Counted from the stretch's first letter, positions 15,801 to 23,469 are shown. The stretch is DNA of 34,345 nucleotides from DATKJS01 sp050015275 (GCA_050015275.1 JBEKBS010000024.1:1-34345), one strand, 5' to 3'. Made by a program: numbers and translations. The notes: generated by a model not told the origin, from the sequence alone.

Positions 15801-18800
15801 AGGATGCCGCCGTCCTTGCCGGCCTCGAGCCAGCGCCGCTCCCAGAGCTCGCCGCCCCTGAAGGTTTCAAGGAGCAACGGCTGGTCCGCGAAGCCGCTGT
15901 GGAAAAGGATCCGGGCGGTTTTGCCGACGGGGACCGTGGGCCGCTCCGCGCTGATGAGGACAGGCAGGCGCGCCGACGCCTTTTTCCCCGCGACCAGGAA
16001 ATCCAGGCTCTCGCGACAGACTCCGCTGGATTCGTCCTTGGTTTCGTAGATCAGGCGATAAGCCCCGGCTTCGAGCCCCGGAACTGTCACCGGCGCCAGG
16101 CCGTTCGCGTCGTGCTCGGCCTTGCCCGCCGCCGCTTCCGTTCCCTCCTTCCAGAGCCGGAGGATTGCATCGTAAGAAAGCGAATCATCCCAGCGCGGCC
16201 TGAGGCGGTCGCCCGGCGTCCGGAAAAGGCCGGGATCGCCCGCCCCCGCCGGCGGCTCGGGCAGAGGCTGGTCGGCGGGGAGGAGGGTCGCCTCCGGCTG
16301 GACGAGCCGGACGACGCGCCAGGCCCCCGCGCCCGGCCTCGGAGTCCCGTTGAGATCTGTCCGCGTGACCGAGAAGGCGCTCGCCGCTCCCGCGCTCTCG
16401 AAACCGTTTTCCTCCCGGATCGAAGCTTCGACGCTCACGAACCCCAGCCGGAAGGACCGTTTCGCCGAACGCGTCTCGCCTCCCTCGTCGGTGACGTCGA
16501 CCGAGAGGGTGTAGCGATAGCTGAGGCCCGGCCCGGAGCGGCCCTTCCGCTCGTCGGCGCCCGGGGTGAAGGACACGTCGACGGTCCCGTCATCCGCGAC
16601 CCGGCCCCGGCCGCCGGCGACGATCTGCGAGCGGCCGCTTTCCGTCGCCCACCACCACCAGCGCGGATAGACCGGCTCGCGCCGGACCTGCCAGACAGCC
16701 GTGCCCGACGCGACCGGAAGGCCGAAGTAATAGCGGGCCTCGGCCTTGAGCGCCGCGGGGCGGTTGAGCCGCAGCGGCTTGTCCGGGTCCTTGATTGTCA
16801 CCTCGAACGTCGGCCTTTTGTACTCCTCGACGCGCACTCCGGCGTAGCCTTCCGGCGAGGTCCGGAGGCGCCAGGCGCCGAGGGGGCGTCCCGCGGCCGG
16901 GATGACGAACTCGCCGCTGGCCGTCCCGAAGCCGTTCGTCGCCGCGGTCGCCTCGGCCACGCGCTGGCCGTTGATGTCCTCGAGCCAGACCGAGGCGGTG
17001 GCGTTCGCCGCCGGCTGGAGCTTGCCCAGGTCCTGGCGGCCCCGGTAGGCCAGGACCTTCCAGTAGAGCTTCTGGCCGGGGCGGTAGATGCTCCGGTCGG
17101 TGTATATTAGGGTTCGGCTCGTTTCGGCGGGGACAGGCTTCATGTAAAGGTAGAGGTAGGCCGGATCGAAGGCGATGTCGCGGCCCTTTTTCGCGATCAG
17201 GAAATACGGTCCGGTGTGCTCGCGGCCGGCGAAGACGACCCGGCCCTGGGCATCCGTGACCTGCGACTCGGCGAGGGCGTGGCCCTTCCGCCATTCGAAG
17301 GCGTAAAGGTCCACCGCGGCCCCGGCGACGGGCCGGCCTGTCCCGCCCGAAAGGACGATGGCCTCCTGGCCGCCTTCAGAGGCGCCGCGCTTGAGGAGGA
17401 CGAGGTCGCCGACGCTGAGATTCAGGGCCAGGACCCGGTTTTCGCTCCGGGCGAAGCCCTGGCGGGCCGACGCGGCCACGAGATAGACCCCCGGCGCGAG
17501 ATCGGCGGGCAGCTCGGCATAGGTCCGGTGGTCGCGGAAGTCGAAGACCGCGGGAAGGTCGACTTTCCAGGCCGCGGCCGGCTTGGCGCGTTCGAGGATG
17601 CTCTCGACCTCCTTCCATTGGGGAAAGATGTTGTAGTCCTGGGAGGTCCGGATGCGGTCGGCGATGTCCGCCGGGTAGGCTCGAAGATAGATGCGGTCCA
17701 GGTTCCGGTGGGTGAGGCGGATGGACCGGCGGCCGGGCGCGTCGGTCCCCATCGCCTCCATGGAGTATTCTGGCGCCTCGACGCGCTTGACTAGGGCGAC
17801 GCAGCGGAGTCCGCCGGGCGACCCGGGATAGGCCTCGGCGCCCTGGAGGGCGATGGCGCGGGCCCGGATGAGGCTGTCGGGCGCGTTTTCGTCGCGCGTG
17901 AATTCGGCGAGGACCGCCTGGCCGACGGCCCACCAGGGGTGCTTGCGGTAGGCCGGGAGGAATTCGCCGAGACGGCGGCGGATGAGGGCCCGGTCGTCGT
18001 CCTGGGAAAAGGCGTCGTGAAGACCTTCGAAGCGGACAAGGCGCGCTTCGAGAGCGGCTTCGGGACGGTCAGCGGAGCTGCGGCACCAATTCTCGTGCTC
18101 GCCGAGGAGCGCGGCCTCTTTTTCGAGCGGGTGGGCGGCCGGCGAGTCGAGGACGGCGGCGGCGGACCTGGCGTCGAACGCGGCCGTCAGGAGCCGGTCG
18201 AGGTCGAGGAGATAGGTTTCGTTCGTCTGGCGCGGGGTCCAGAAGCTCGTGTCGGCGAGGAGCCGGGCGATGAGATAGACGACCGAGTCGCGGAGGGTGT
18301 CGCGGATCCCGGCCGGATAGTCGCCGGAGCTCCAGAAATCGGGATATTCCCTGGCCCGATGGTCCGCCAGGCGCTCCCGGTCCCTCCAGACGCGCTTGAG
18401 CGCGGACCAGGCCTCCGAGTAGATCTGGTCCCTCGTCCAGGACTTGAGGTCGATGGGGCCTGCGGCCTCGACGCGCTCGCGCTGGTTGATCTCCCAGGAA
18501 TAGGCTTCGTAATAGGTCGTGAGGGACTGGGCGAAGAAAAGGTCCAGCATGTCGCGGTTGACGGGGGACTGCGGCCAGGGCTCCTCTTTGAGGAAGCGGA
18601 CGGCGGTCTCGTAGCCGTGGAGGCCGGAGCGAAGCTGGACTTCCTTGATCAGGGCCCAGGTCCAGAGCGTTTCGTCGCCGGTGCGCCTGGCCTCGTCGCG
18701 GAGGCGCGAGGTCTCTTTGGCGGCCTCTTCGAATTTCTGCTCGTTGATGAGCCGCTCGACGAGCTTGCGGCCCGATTCGTCAGCGGCCCGGGATTGGGCC

Positions 18801-19093
18801 TCCGCGCCGGGGGGAAAGAGCGGAGCGGGAGAGAGAAGAGGCGGCTCACTCGCCGCGGCCTGATCCGCGGCCGCCGGAGTTGATGCAACCGAGGATGAAT
18901 CCGGATGCAGCAGCGATAGGGCGGCCAGGGCGGAAGATCTGGGGATGTCGGATGAAGGTCCGGAAAGGGCGCCGAGAAGTGCCGCCGCCCCGAAGCATAG
19001 GATAAGGCTGAGAACGAAAAGAGAGGGGCGAGCCATCGTGGTCAAGGACGGTTTCTTTTCTGAATTCGAACGTCCATCGTCATGAAGGTCCAT
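12803..19093 (-). CDS. Giant bacterial alpha-2-macroglobulin with intact thioester motif
   Basis: This protein has 2,096 residues if started at ATG 19093 (TGGAGGAAACG upstream); the upstream frame to 19147 lacks such a site. An N-terminal membrane/signal segment (MARPSLFVLSLILCFGAAAL) lies at ~20-42, with no good lipobox. Region 60-560 is helical. An MG2-like domain begins at YTDRSIYRPGQKLYWKV near residue 661, and the alpha-2-macroglobulin core (FSETAFWQPHLLTG, DSVTGWRVF) lies near 1320-1400. The thioester motif CPYECTEQT carries C1553 and Q1556, followed by the alpha/alpha toroid and a C-terminal receptor-binding-like domain. Family members trap proteases in the periplasm through the thioester. 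Residues ~1244-1314 hold an odd Gly-rich insert. The neighbour downstream is a metalloprotease, not the pbpC of enterobacteria. Confidence 0.95.
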   Translation of the reverse strand: MDLHDDGRSNSEKKPSLTTMARPSLFVLSLILCFGAAALLGALSGPSSDIPRSSALAALSLLHPDSSSVASTPAAADQAAASEPPLLSPAPLFPPGAEAQSRAADESGRKLVERLINEQKFEEAAKETSRLRDEARRTGDETLWTWALIKEVQLRSGLHGYETAVRFLKEEPWPQSPVNRDMLDLFFAQSLTTYYEAYSWEINQRERVEAAGPIDLKSWTRDQIYSEAWSALKRVWRDRERLADHRAREYPDFWSSGDYPAGIRDTLRDSVVYLIARLLADTSFWTPRQTNETYLLDLDRLLTAAFDARSAAAVLDSPAAHPLEKEAALLGEHENWCRSSADRPEAALEARLVRFEGLHDAFSQDDDRALIRRRLGEFLPAYRKHPWWAVGQAVLAEFTRDENAPDSLIRARAIALQGAEAYPGSPGGLRCVALVKRVEAPEYSMEAMGTDAPGRRSIRLTHRNLDRIYLRAYPADIADRIRTSQDYNIFPQWKEVESILERAKPAAAWKVDLPAVFDFRDHRTYAELPADLAPGVYLVAASARQGFARSENRVLALNLSVGDLVLLKRGASEGGQEAIVLSGGTGRPVAGAAVDLYAFEWRKGHALAESQVTDAQGRVVFAGREHTGPYFLIAKKGRDIAFDPAYLYLYMKPVPAETSRTLIYTDRSIYRPGQKLYWKVLAYRGRQDLGKLQPAANATASVWLEDINGQRVAEATAATNGFGTASGEFVIPAAGRPLGAWRLRTSPEGYAGVRVEEYKRPTFEVTIKDPDKPLRLNRPAALKAEARYYFGLPVASGTAVWQVRREPVYPRWWWWATESGRSQIVAGGRGRVADDGTVDVSFTPGADERKGRSGPGLSYRYTLSVDVTDEGGETRSAKRSFRLGFVSVEASIREENGFESAGAASAFSVTRTDLNGTPRPGAGAWRVVRLVQPEATLLPADQPLPEPPAGAGDPGLFRTPGDRLRPRWDDSLSYDAILRLWKEGTEAAAGKAEHDANGLAPVTVPGLEAGAYRLIYETKDESSGVCRESLDFLVAGKKASARLPVLISAERPTVPVGKTARILFHSGFADQPLLLETFRGGELWERRWLEAGKDGGILEIPVTEELRGGFGARLTALRDHQFLTDEASVFVPWDNKELGLTFSTFRDKLAPGGRETWRVTVKTPGGKPAVQGAAELLAYMYDRSLDLFAPHHPPSLLNLYPNRAGTAAWDPSLGMARQAYSEDSGWTHIPSFPTFRPDGLVNLSGYGTGGPGGRVLGGVVGGVLGGIKADRTVTAAAPGVDVKKTAMMTNLAEEQGAPSKEKGGKPGQEPAVQEAPVPLRSNFSETAFWQPHLLTGADGTAAVEFTVPDSVTGWRVFVHGVTRDLTGGTLEKEARTVKELMVRPYLPRFFREGDRAELRVMVNNAGKKELTGEVSLEIFDPATSENLAPAFGLPASVPAQAFKVKAGGASAVTFPLAAPARVGTVAFKVTARAGAFGDGELRPLPVLPGRMHLVQSRFATLREGGTRELKFADLAKTDDPTRINEQLVVTVDAQLFYGLLEALPYLVNCPYECTEQTLNRFMSTGILTSLYDKYPAAARMAQALSKRDTVYETFDAADPNRKMGLEETPWLAEARGGQGAGYGVEKVLDPRVAKAQREASLGKLLKAQTSIGAFPWWPGGPPSPYMTLYIVHGFSKAIEFGVSVPKEPVARAFGYLHRHYIDEIVSMLMAHDTGWEFVTFMNYTISNFPDASWTGGVFTDAERKLMLDFSFKHWKDHSPYVKGFLALTLKRAGRVKDAALVWDSVMDSARTTVDEGTSWAPEDRGWLWYNDTIETHAFALRTLMELKPADARSEGLVQWLFLNKELNHWKSTRATAEVIYAVAYFLKQTGGLGTREAVTVEACGTRTELTFEPDTYTGKKNQVVVPGEKLGWDGAAGQSATAPCATVRVSKEGRGMAFASATWHFSTEKMPERGEGDLFAVERSYFKREKKGDEVVLKPLAEGAALAVGDEIEVQLAIRARRPAEYVHLRDPRPSGCEPVTLTSGYRWDLGLGRYEEIRDSGTNFFMEWLPQGEYTLKYRMRCAMAGTFKAAPATLQSMYAPEFAAYSAGALVTIR

Positions 19094-19201
19094 CGTTTCC
19101 TCCAGGCGGGCCCCGCCTCGATGGCGAGTCGGGCCCGGCAGCTTCACCTTTCATACAACCACATGCGATGAATATTCCGCATAGGCAACGAGTAGCGATA
19201 G

Positions 19202-19747
19202 CTATCTCGGATGCTTCTTTTCTAAAAGAGCCTTTTTAAACTGGCTGAACTTATCCTTCATCCCCTCCTTCGCTGACCACCTCTCAACTTCTCTGAGATC
19301 GATCTCAGTGTCGCGGCAGACCAGGACAGCCTGGCCCAGAGATTGCCTGTCGTCCCAATAATAAAAGGCGGCCAGGCGGTCCTTGGCGCAATCCGTGGGG
19401 GAGAGGAGCCTGAGGACCTTGCCTGCCCGGCGGATTTCGCGGATCTCCCGGACCGGTTCCTCTCCCACGGAGAGAGGAGGAGAAAGAAATTCGACGATAT
19501 ACGGAGTCTCCGGATGCCTGAAATAGCGACCGTCTTCATAAAAACCCAGGGGCTCCATCGCGGTCCTGATCGTCGCCCGCGTCGTGTGGCTGAGGAGAAC
19601 GAAATTGAGGTCATACGATAAGTACTTATTATGCGTATAGATCGAGACACACGCTCCCCCGGAAAGGACAACCTCGATCCCGCTTCGCCGGCAATGGTCG
19701 GATATGAATACGGCCAGGTCCCGGAGCGAGATTCCCTTGGTGATCAT
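19202..19747 (-). CDS. Nucleotidyltransferase-like protein (AbiEii/DUF6036-like), altered DxD motif
   Basis: This 181-residue protein has N-terminal VVLSGGACVSIY followed by YLSYDLNFVLLS, the GG...D-x-D arrangement of AbiEii-type nucleotidyltransferase folds. The second metal-binding Asp, usually in a pattern like YDLDFV, is Asn here (codon AAT on the minus strand), so catalysis may be impaired. Later segments (RLLSPTDCAKDRLAAFYYWDD) match the conserved SPtDcvkDRLaay region of this family. The start ATG overlaps the stop of the upstream winged-helix gene as ATGA (19744-19747), so the two are translationally coupled, as in toxin-antitoxin pairs. The gene is visibly richer in A+T than its neighbours, consistent with transfer. 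A toxin role is inference. Confidence 0.75.
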   Translation of the reverse strand: MITKGISLRDLAVFISDHCRRSGIEVVLSGGACVSIYTHNKYLSYDLNFVLLSHTTRATIRTAMEPLGFYEDGRYFRHPETPYIVEFLSPPLSVGEEPVREIREIRRAGKVLRLLSPTDCAKDRLAAFYYWDDRQSLGQAVLVCRDTEIDLREVERWSAKEGMKDKFSQFKKALLEKKHPR

Positions 19748-20100
19748 GGCCCCGTCGATGGATCAGGGCGGAGCAGCGGTTTTCCGCTATGGCGCGGCCT
19801 CAATCGAGGTCGAAAAGTCCTGTCCATCTCTTCCCCAGGGATGAAGGACAGGGCTTTTTCCAACAGCGCTTCCAGCTCCTTCTTGAAGGGATATCGCGGG
19901 TTGATCCCGAAAAGCCGGATCTTTCCCTTGAGCTTGCTGTAGAGAACACCGCCTTTTTCGAGCTTCAATAATTGGTATTGAACCGCATGGACGTAAAGGC
20001 CCAATGCCCGGGCGATTTCCCGGGGGTAGGATTCGCCATGAGTGTAAAGATAAAGGAGGGCCTTTTCTTTGATTTCGGATTCCAAGAGTGGTTCGAGCAT
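19744..20100 (-). CDS. Winged helix-turn-helix DNA-binding protein, partner of the nucleotidyltransferase
   Basis: This 118-residue protein has N-terminal residues 1-60 forming a winged helix of ArsR/MarR-like type: EIKEKALLYLYTHGESYPREIARALGLYVHAVQYQLLKLEKGGVL is readable as helices 1-3, with KGKIRLFGINP as the wing. A basic, Pro-rich tail follows (RTFRPRLRPRHSG). It is short and soluble and has no effector-binding domain. It is coupled to the nucleotidyltransferase-like gene by a 4-nt overlap. A consensus -35 box (TTGACA) and a repeat-rich operator candidate lie directly upstream of its start, so autorepression is the likely regulation (inference). It is probably the antitoxin/regulator of the pair. 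Confidence 0.8.
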   Translation of the reverse strand: MLEPLLESEIKEKALLYLYTHGESYPREIARALGLYVHAVQYQLLKLEKGGVLYSKLKGKIRLFGINPRYPFKKELEALLEKALSFIPGEEMDRTFRPRLRPRHSGKPLLRPDPSTGP

Positions 20101-20122
20101 GGGACGCCTCGATATTGCCCGT

Positions 20123-20174
20123 GATTACAGGTGACCAAAGATATTAGTCATATGACCAATAATATTGATTACAG
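20123..20174. promoter_or_regulatory. Candidate operator with nested direct and inverted repeats
   Basis: A near-perfect 20-bp palindrome (TATTAGTCATATGACCAATA, 20142-20161, 9 of 10 pairs matching) sits in the centre. TGACCAA occurs twice in direct orientation, at 20132 and 20153, 21 bp (two helical turns) apart. GATTACAG occurs at both outer edges, 20123-20130 and 20167-20174. The array covers the leader of the winged-helix gene, just downstream of its promoter, where a bound repressor would block transcription. Confidence 0.65.
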
Positions 20175-20201
20175 CTTAATCCATGGAAAAGAGATTGTCA
20201 A
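20173..20201 (-). promoter_or_regulatory. Candidate sigma70 promoter for the winged-helix/nucleotidyltransferase pair
   Basis: On the minus strand TTGACA (20196-20201) matches the -35 consensus in all six positions; 17 nt later comes TAAGCT (20173-20178), a weak -10. The predicted start site falls inside the repeat array that precedes the winged-helix gene. Confidence 0.5.
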
Positions 20202-20223
20202 GAGGCATTGGGTGCATCCAAAA

Positions 20224-20251
20224 CTAATTCGGAAATGAGTATTGTGTCCCC
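20224..20251 (-). repeat. REP-like repeat, single copy
   Basis: Read on the minus strand, this 28-bp segment beginning GGGGACACAATACTCATT matches the left arm of the inverted repeat at 26648-26675 in 23 of 28 positions. An adjoining 10-bp palindrome (CCGAATTCGG, 20250-20259) extends it. It lies in the gap between the winged-helix gene and the GH172 gene. No transposase of the REP-associated type is in the window. Confidence 0.65.
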
Positions 20252-20330
20252 GAATTCGGATGGATTAGAATGGGGGCCGGCCGGCGGTTCCGCCGTGTCC
20301 GCTTCGAATCGATCCTGGAGGAGGGAACTC

Positions 20331-21542
20331 ATGACAGAAACGCGCTCCGCGAGGCCGGCTTCGCGCTGGCTGAAAGCCGGATTCGGGCTCCTGGCCTTGG
20401 GCATCTTCGTTTTCGCGGTCACCGCGCCGTCCGCCGCCGGGCCCCAGGACGAGAAGACTTTCAAAGGGCTGGGCATGGGCCTGTCCACGCTCTCCCGCCT
20501 TTCCCACGCCAAGACGCGGTCCATCAGCCCCGAGAACTTCACGGGCGAGAAGGGCAAAGCGGGCATGTCCCTCGACGGCCCGGCCAGGAACGCCGCCCGG
20601 GACCTCGGCCAGGGCTGGAAAGTCTCGCCCTTCGTCACGATCAAGCCCAAGCAGACCTTTGTCATGGCCGACGTCAAGGGCCAGGGCGCGATCCAGCAGA
20701 TCTGGTGCACGCCCTCCGGGACCCTGCGCTTCGCCATCATCCGCTTCTACTGGGACGACGAAACGACGCCGTCGGTCGAATGCCCGCTCGGCGACTTCTT
20801 CGCCTGCGGCTGGGGCCAGTACGCCCAGATCTCCTCGCTCCCGGTCTGCGTCAATCCCGGAAACGCCTTCAACTGCTACTGGGAGATGCCCTTCCGCAAG
20901 GGCTTCAGGATCACCCTCGAAAACATCGCCGACACCGACTTTTCCATCTACTACCAGATCAACTTCACCGAGACCGAGGTCCCCGCCGACGCCGCCTACT
21001 TCCACGCCCAGTTCCGTCGCGTCAACCCCCTTCCCTATAAGAGTGTCTATACGATCCTCGACGGGGTCAAGGGCTGGGGGCATTACGTGGGAACCTACCT
21101 GGCCTGGGGCGTCCACAGCAACGGCTGGTGGGGGGAGGGCGAGATCAAGTTCTTCATCGACGGCGACAAGGACTTCCCGACGATCTGCGGCACGGGGACG
21201 GAGGACTATTTCTGCGGGTCCTATGACTTCGACGCCAAGGCGCCCGACGGCTCCGTCCAGTACCACGAATTCACGACGCCGTACACCGGCCTCGCCCAGG
21301 TCATCCGCGGCGACGGGCACTACGAGGTCCAGCAGCGGTTCGGCCTCTACCGCTGGCACATCATGGACCCGGTCCGGTTCGACCAAGACCTGAAGGTCAC
21401 GATCCAGGCCCTGGGCTGGATGTCGGGGGGGCGTTACCTGCCTCTCCAGGACGATATCGCTTCGGTGGCTTACTGGTACCAGCAGGAGCCTCACGCGCCG
21501 TTCCCGAAGCTCCCGGAAAAGGACAAGCTCGAGATTATCTGA
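20331..21542 (+). CDS. Exported DUF2961 / glycoside hydrolase family 172 protein
   Basis: This 403-residue protein starts at ATG 20331 because GGAGGAGGG lies 6 nt upstream and a signal peptide follows directly (basic RWLKAG, then FGLLALGIFVFAV, cleavage near SAAG); the frame upstream to 20208 has neither. The mature protein is a complete DUF2961 domain: SLDGPA, IQQIWCTPSG, FYWDDETTPSVECPLGDFF, NCYWEMPFRKGFRI, a DGVKGWGHYVGTYLAW segment and the signature GTGTEDYFCGSYDF, whose Glu is residue 291. DUF2961 includes the GH172 enzymes acting on fructofuranosides and arabinofuranosides; conserved acidic residues serve catalysis. The exact glycan is not predictable. There are no transporter or other glycan-utilisation genes beside it. 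Confidence 0.92.
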   Translation: MTETRSARPASRWLKAGFGLLALGIFVFAVTAPSAAGPQDEKTFKGLGMGLSTLSRLSHAKTRSISPENFTGEKGKAGMSLDGPARNAARDLGQGWKVSPFVTIKPKQTFVMADVKGQGAIQQIWCTPSGTLRFAIIRFYWDDETTPSVECPLGDFFACGWGQYAQISSLPVCVNPGNAFNCYWEMPFRKGFRITLENIADTDFSIYYQINFTETEVPADAAYFHAQFRRVNPLPYKSVYTILDGVKGWGHYVGTYLAWGVHSNGWWGEGEIKFFIDGDKDFPTICGTGTEDYFCGSYDFDAKAPDGSVQYHEFTTPYTGLAQVIRGDGHYEVQQRFGLYRWHIMDPVRFDQDLKVTIQALGWMSGGRYLPLQDDIASVAYWYQQEPHAPFPKLPEKDKLEII

Positions 21543-21552
21543 CCGGCTCCGG

Positions 21553-22791
21553 TCAGTTCAGGATGTCCGGCCCGCCTTCGAGCTGCTCGAGGACGGACTG
21601 GACGTACTCCCGGGTGGGGGCGACCTTCGCCTTGAAGGCGAGCTTCAGGTTGTTCACATGCTCCGCGAAGGAGTTGAAATCGGCGGGATTGCTCCAGTTC
21701 CCGAAGGTCAGCCGTTCCAGGATGTCCTTGAGGATGCGGACGTTGATCACGTCGGCGATGTACTGGGGGAGCGCCCCGTCCTCTTTCTCGCAGAACCGGA
21801 CGACCCGGAGGAAGGCCTTCCGGAGGATTTCCTGCTGGTTGAGGATCTCCTGCTTGATCAGGAAGAGGTCCTTGGACATCTCTTTCTGGCCGAGGTTATG
21901 GTGGAGCCCCCTGGCGACGTCCGAGATCTTGGCCACCGTGCCGACGAACGATTCGCTGTCGAGGACCATATTCTTGCCCTTCAGGAAATAGGCGAACTCC
22001 GTCCCGTTGAAGACGGGTTCCGTCCGGCGGTACTGGGCCAGACGGTCGAGGAGCATCCGCAGCTCTTCCTGCTCGAAATCCCCGGGCTCTTCGGGCGCCG
22101 CCTCCGCTTCCGCGGGTGACGTCTCGACGTCCTGGGCCGCCGGCTCCTGGGCATAGAAATCGGCCAGCCGCGAAGTTTCGGGAACCCTGGCCTCAACACG
22201 GGGCTCCGGCCGGGTCTCCACCGCGGGCCTCTCCGGGGACGCGGGTTCGGTCCCCGCCTCGAGGAGCTCCCGGACCTTCTTCATCTTCAGCATCTCCTGC
22301 CTCAGGTCGGCCGCCGTCTCGCCCGGCTCGAAGGCCGCCTCGAACTGGGCCTTGATGCCGTATTTCTCGTCGAGGTGCTTCTTGAGGCGGTCGGTCTCTT
22401 CCTCGGCCCGGTGCCGGATCCCGTCGAGCTCCATGCCGAGGTGGGTGATCTTCTCGAACTCCTCATAGGCCTGGCTCGACATCTTCTCCATCATCTGCCG
22501 GCAGCTCAGGGCCCGGTCCAGGTGCCCCTTGATCTGGCTCTGGATCTGCTCCTTGGCGGCCTTGAGCTCGGCCAGGGTGGCCTTGTGCTTTTCGAGGATG
22601 CGCTTGCCCTCCGCGAATTCCCGCTCCGCGGCCTCGACCTTCTTCTGGGCTTCCTCTTTCTCCCGGCTGACCGTCTCGGCCAAGGTTCTCTCGATGGCGT
22701 CCTTCTGGGCCGCCAGGGACCTATCCAGTTGGCTCTCGATGCCGTCGAAGACCGACGCCAGCTCTTCTTGGGTTTCGAATTGACCTAACAT
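21553..22791 (-). CDS. Coiled-coil protein of unknown function
   Basis: This 412-residue cytosolic protein starts at ATG 22791 after AGGAGGGTCGC. Residues ~10-190 form a long charged coiled coil (REKEEAQKKVEAAEREFAEGKRILEKHK and similar heptads). Residues ~183-245 are a Pro/Glu/Ala-rich linker (ASPERPAVETRPEPRVEARV). Residues ~245-412 form a helical domain with more hydrophobic content (FNGTEFAYFLKGKNMVLDSE, IKQEILNQQEILRKAFLRV, YIADVINVRILKDILERL). There is no signal peptide or membrane segment. I do not recognise the family. The PilZ gene lies 217 nt upstream on the same strand, so a structural or scaffold role in a c-di-GMP-responsive machine is conceivable but unproven. Confidence 0.85.
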   Translation of the reverse strand: MLGQFETQEELASVFDGIESQLDRSLAAQKDAIERTLAETVSREKEEAQKKVEAAEREFAEGKRILEKHKATLAELKAAKEQIQSQIKGHLDRALSCRQMMEKMSSQAYEEFEKITHLGMELDGIRHRAEEETDRLKKHLDEKYGIKAQFEAAFEPGETAADLRQEMLKMKKVRELLEAGTEPASPERPAVETRPEPRVEARVPETSRLADFYAQEPAAQDVETSPAEAEAAPEEPGDFEQEELRMLLDRLAQYRRTEPVFNGTEFAYFLKGKNMVLDSESFVGTVAKISDVARGLHHNLGQKEMSKDLFLIKQEILNQQEILRKAFLRVVRFCEKEDGALPQYIADVINVRILKDILERLTFGNWSNPADFNSFAEHVNNLKLAFKAKVAPTREYVQSVLEQLEGGPDILN

Positions 22792-23008
22792 GCGACCCTC
22801 CTATGCTCTGGCTCCGGGCGCCAGGCGATTCGTTCATTTTCTTTCGATCGGAGCATATCCGTTTCTTCCGCGGGCAGTGTGACACGCGGCTTCCGTCATG
22901 ACAATCACCCTTCCGGACGATTGGCCAAAGGATATTTCGGCCTGCCCTCTCACCCCGGGCGATGAGGCGGACTGACTGCCCCGGCAGGCCTCCGGACGCG
23001 CCGGCCGT

Positions 23009-23386
23009 CTACTTGGCCTGGACCGTGGAAGGGACATTTTGATCCTTCTTGTAAAGATGGTTGATGAGGGCCATGACGCTGGCCGGGATCCCGTGCTCGA
23101 ATTCGACGCCCATCTCGTAGAAACTGTTCTCGATCGTCCGGGCCCAGCGGACCTTGGCGTGGACCTTGATGATCTGCTTGGACCTGGAAAGGTACAGGGT
23201 CATCTTGAGGGAGGAGCCAACGGGGAAGAACTCGTCCATCATCAGGATCCTGGCGCCGCCCAGGGAGATGTCCTGGGTCAGGGCGTTGACCTCGGGCCCG
23301 CCTTCCGGGCCCCATTTGCCGGGGACCTCGATGACGATGCGGTTCTCCTCCCGGATCCTCCGCTCTTTCCGCTTTTCAGTCGTCAC
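23009..23386 (-). CDS. PilZ domain protein (cyclic-di-GMP receptor type)
   Basis: This 125-residue protein is a single PilZ domain. The start is GTG 23386 with GAGGG 6 nt upstream. The N-terminal arginine motif R-x-x-x-R is seen in ERRIREENR (R12, R16), and the second ligand motif D-x-S-x-x-G in QDISLGGAR (D39, S41, G44). Strands follow in SLKMTLYLSR, IIKVHAKVRWAR and YEMGVEFEH, with a C-terminal helix (PASVMALINHLYKK). With both motifs complete it should bind cyclic di-GMP. The output partner is unknown; the coiled-coil gene downstream is a candidate. Confidence 0.92.
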   Translation of the reverse strand: MTTEKRKERRIREENRIVIEVPGKWGPEGGPEVNALTQDISLGGARILMMDEFFPVGSSLKMTLYLSRSKQIIKVHAKVRWARTIENSFYEMGVEFEHGIPASVMALINHLYKKDQNVPSTVQAK

Positions 23387-23469
23387 GGGTGTCCCTCTGT
23401 TTTATGGTCCTGCGCATCGGTTCGCAGCCCCCATGATAGGCCCGCCCGGACCGGGGCCAATAGCCCGTT

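Noticed and set aside
13070..18883. Several plus-strand frames of 300-470 residues opposite the macroglobulin gene
   Set aside because: Arg-, Pro- and Glu-rich translations without recognisable motifs; the minus-strand protein is continuous across the whole region.
19197..19206. GATAGCTATC palindrome at the end of the nucleotidyltransferase-like gene
   Set aside because: A 10-bp palindrome overlapping a stop codon is easily produced by chance and has no loop or T-tract for a terminator.
22834..23037. 67-residue minus-strand frame between the PilZ and coiled-coil genes
   Set aside because: It overlaps the end of the PilZ gene, lacks a ribosome binding site and has random-looking composition.
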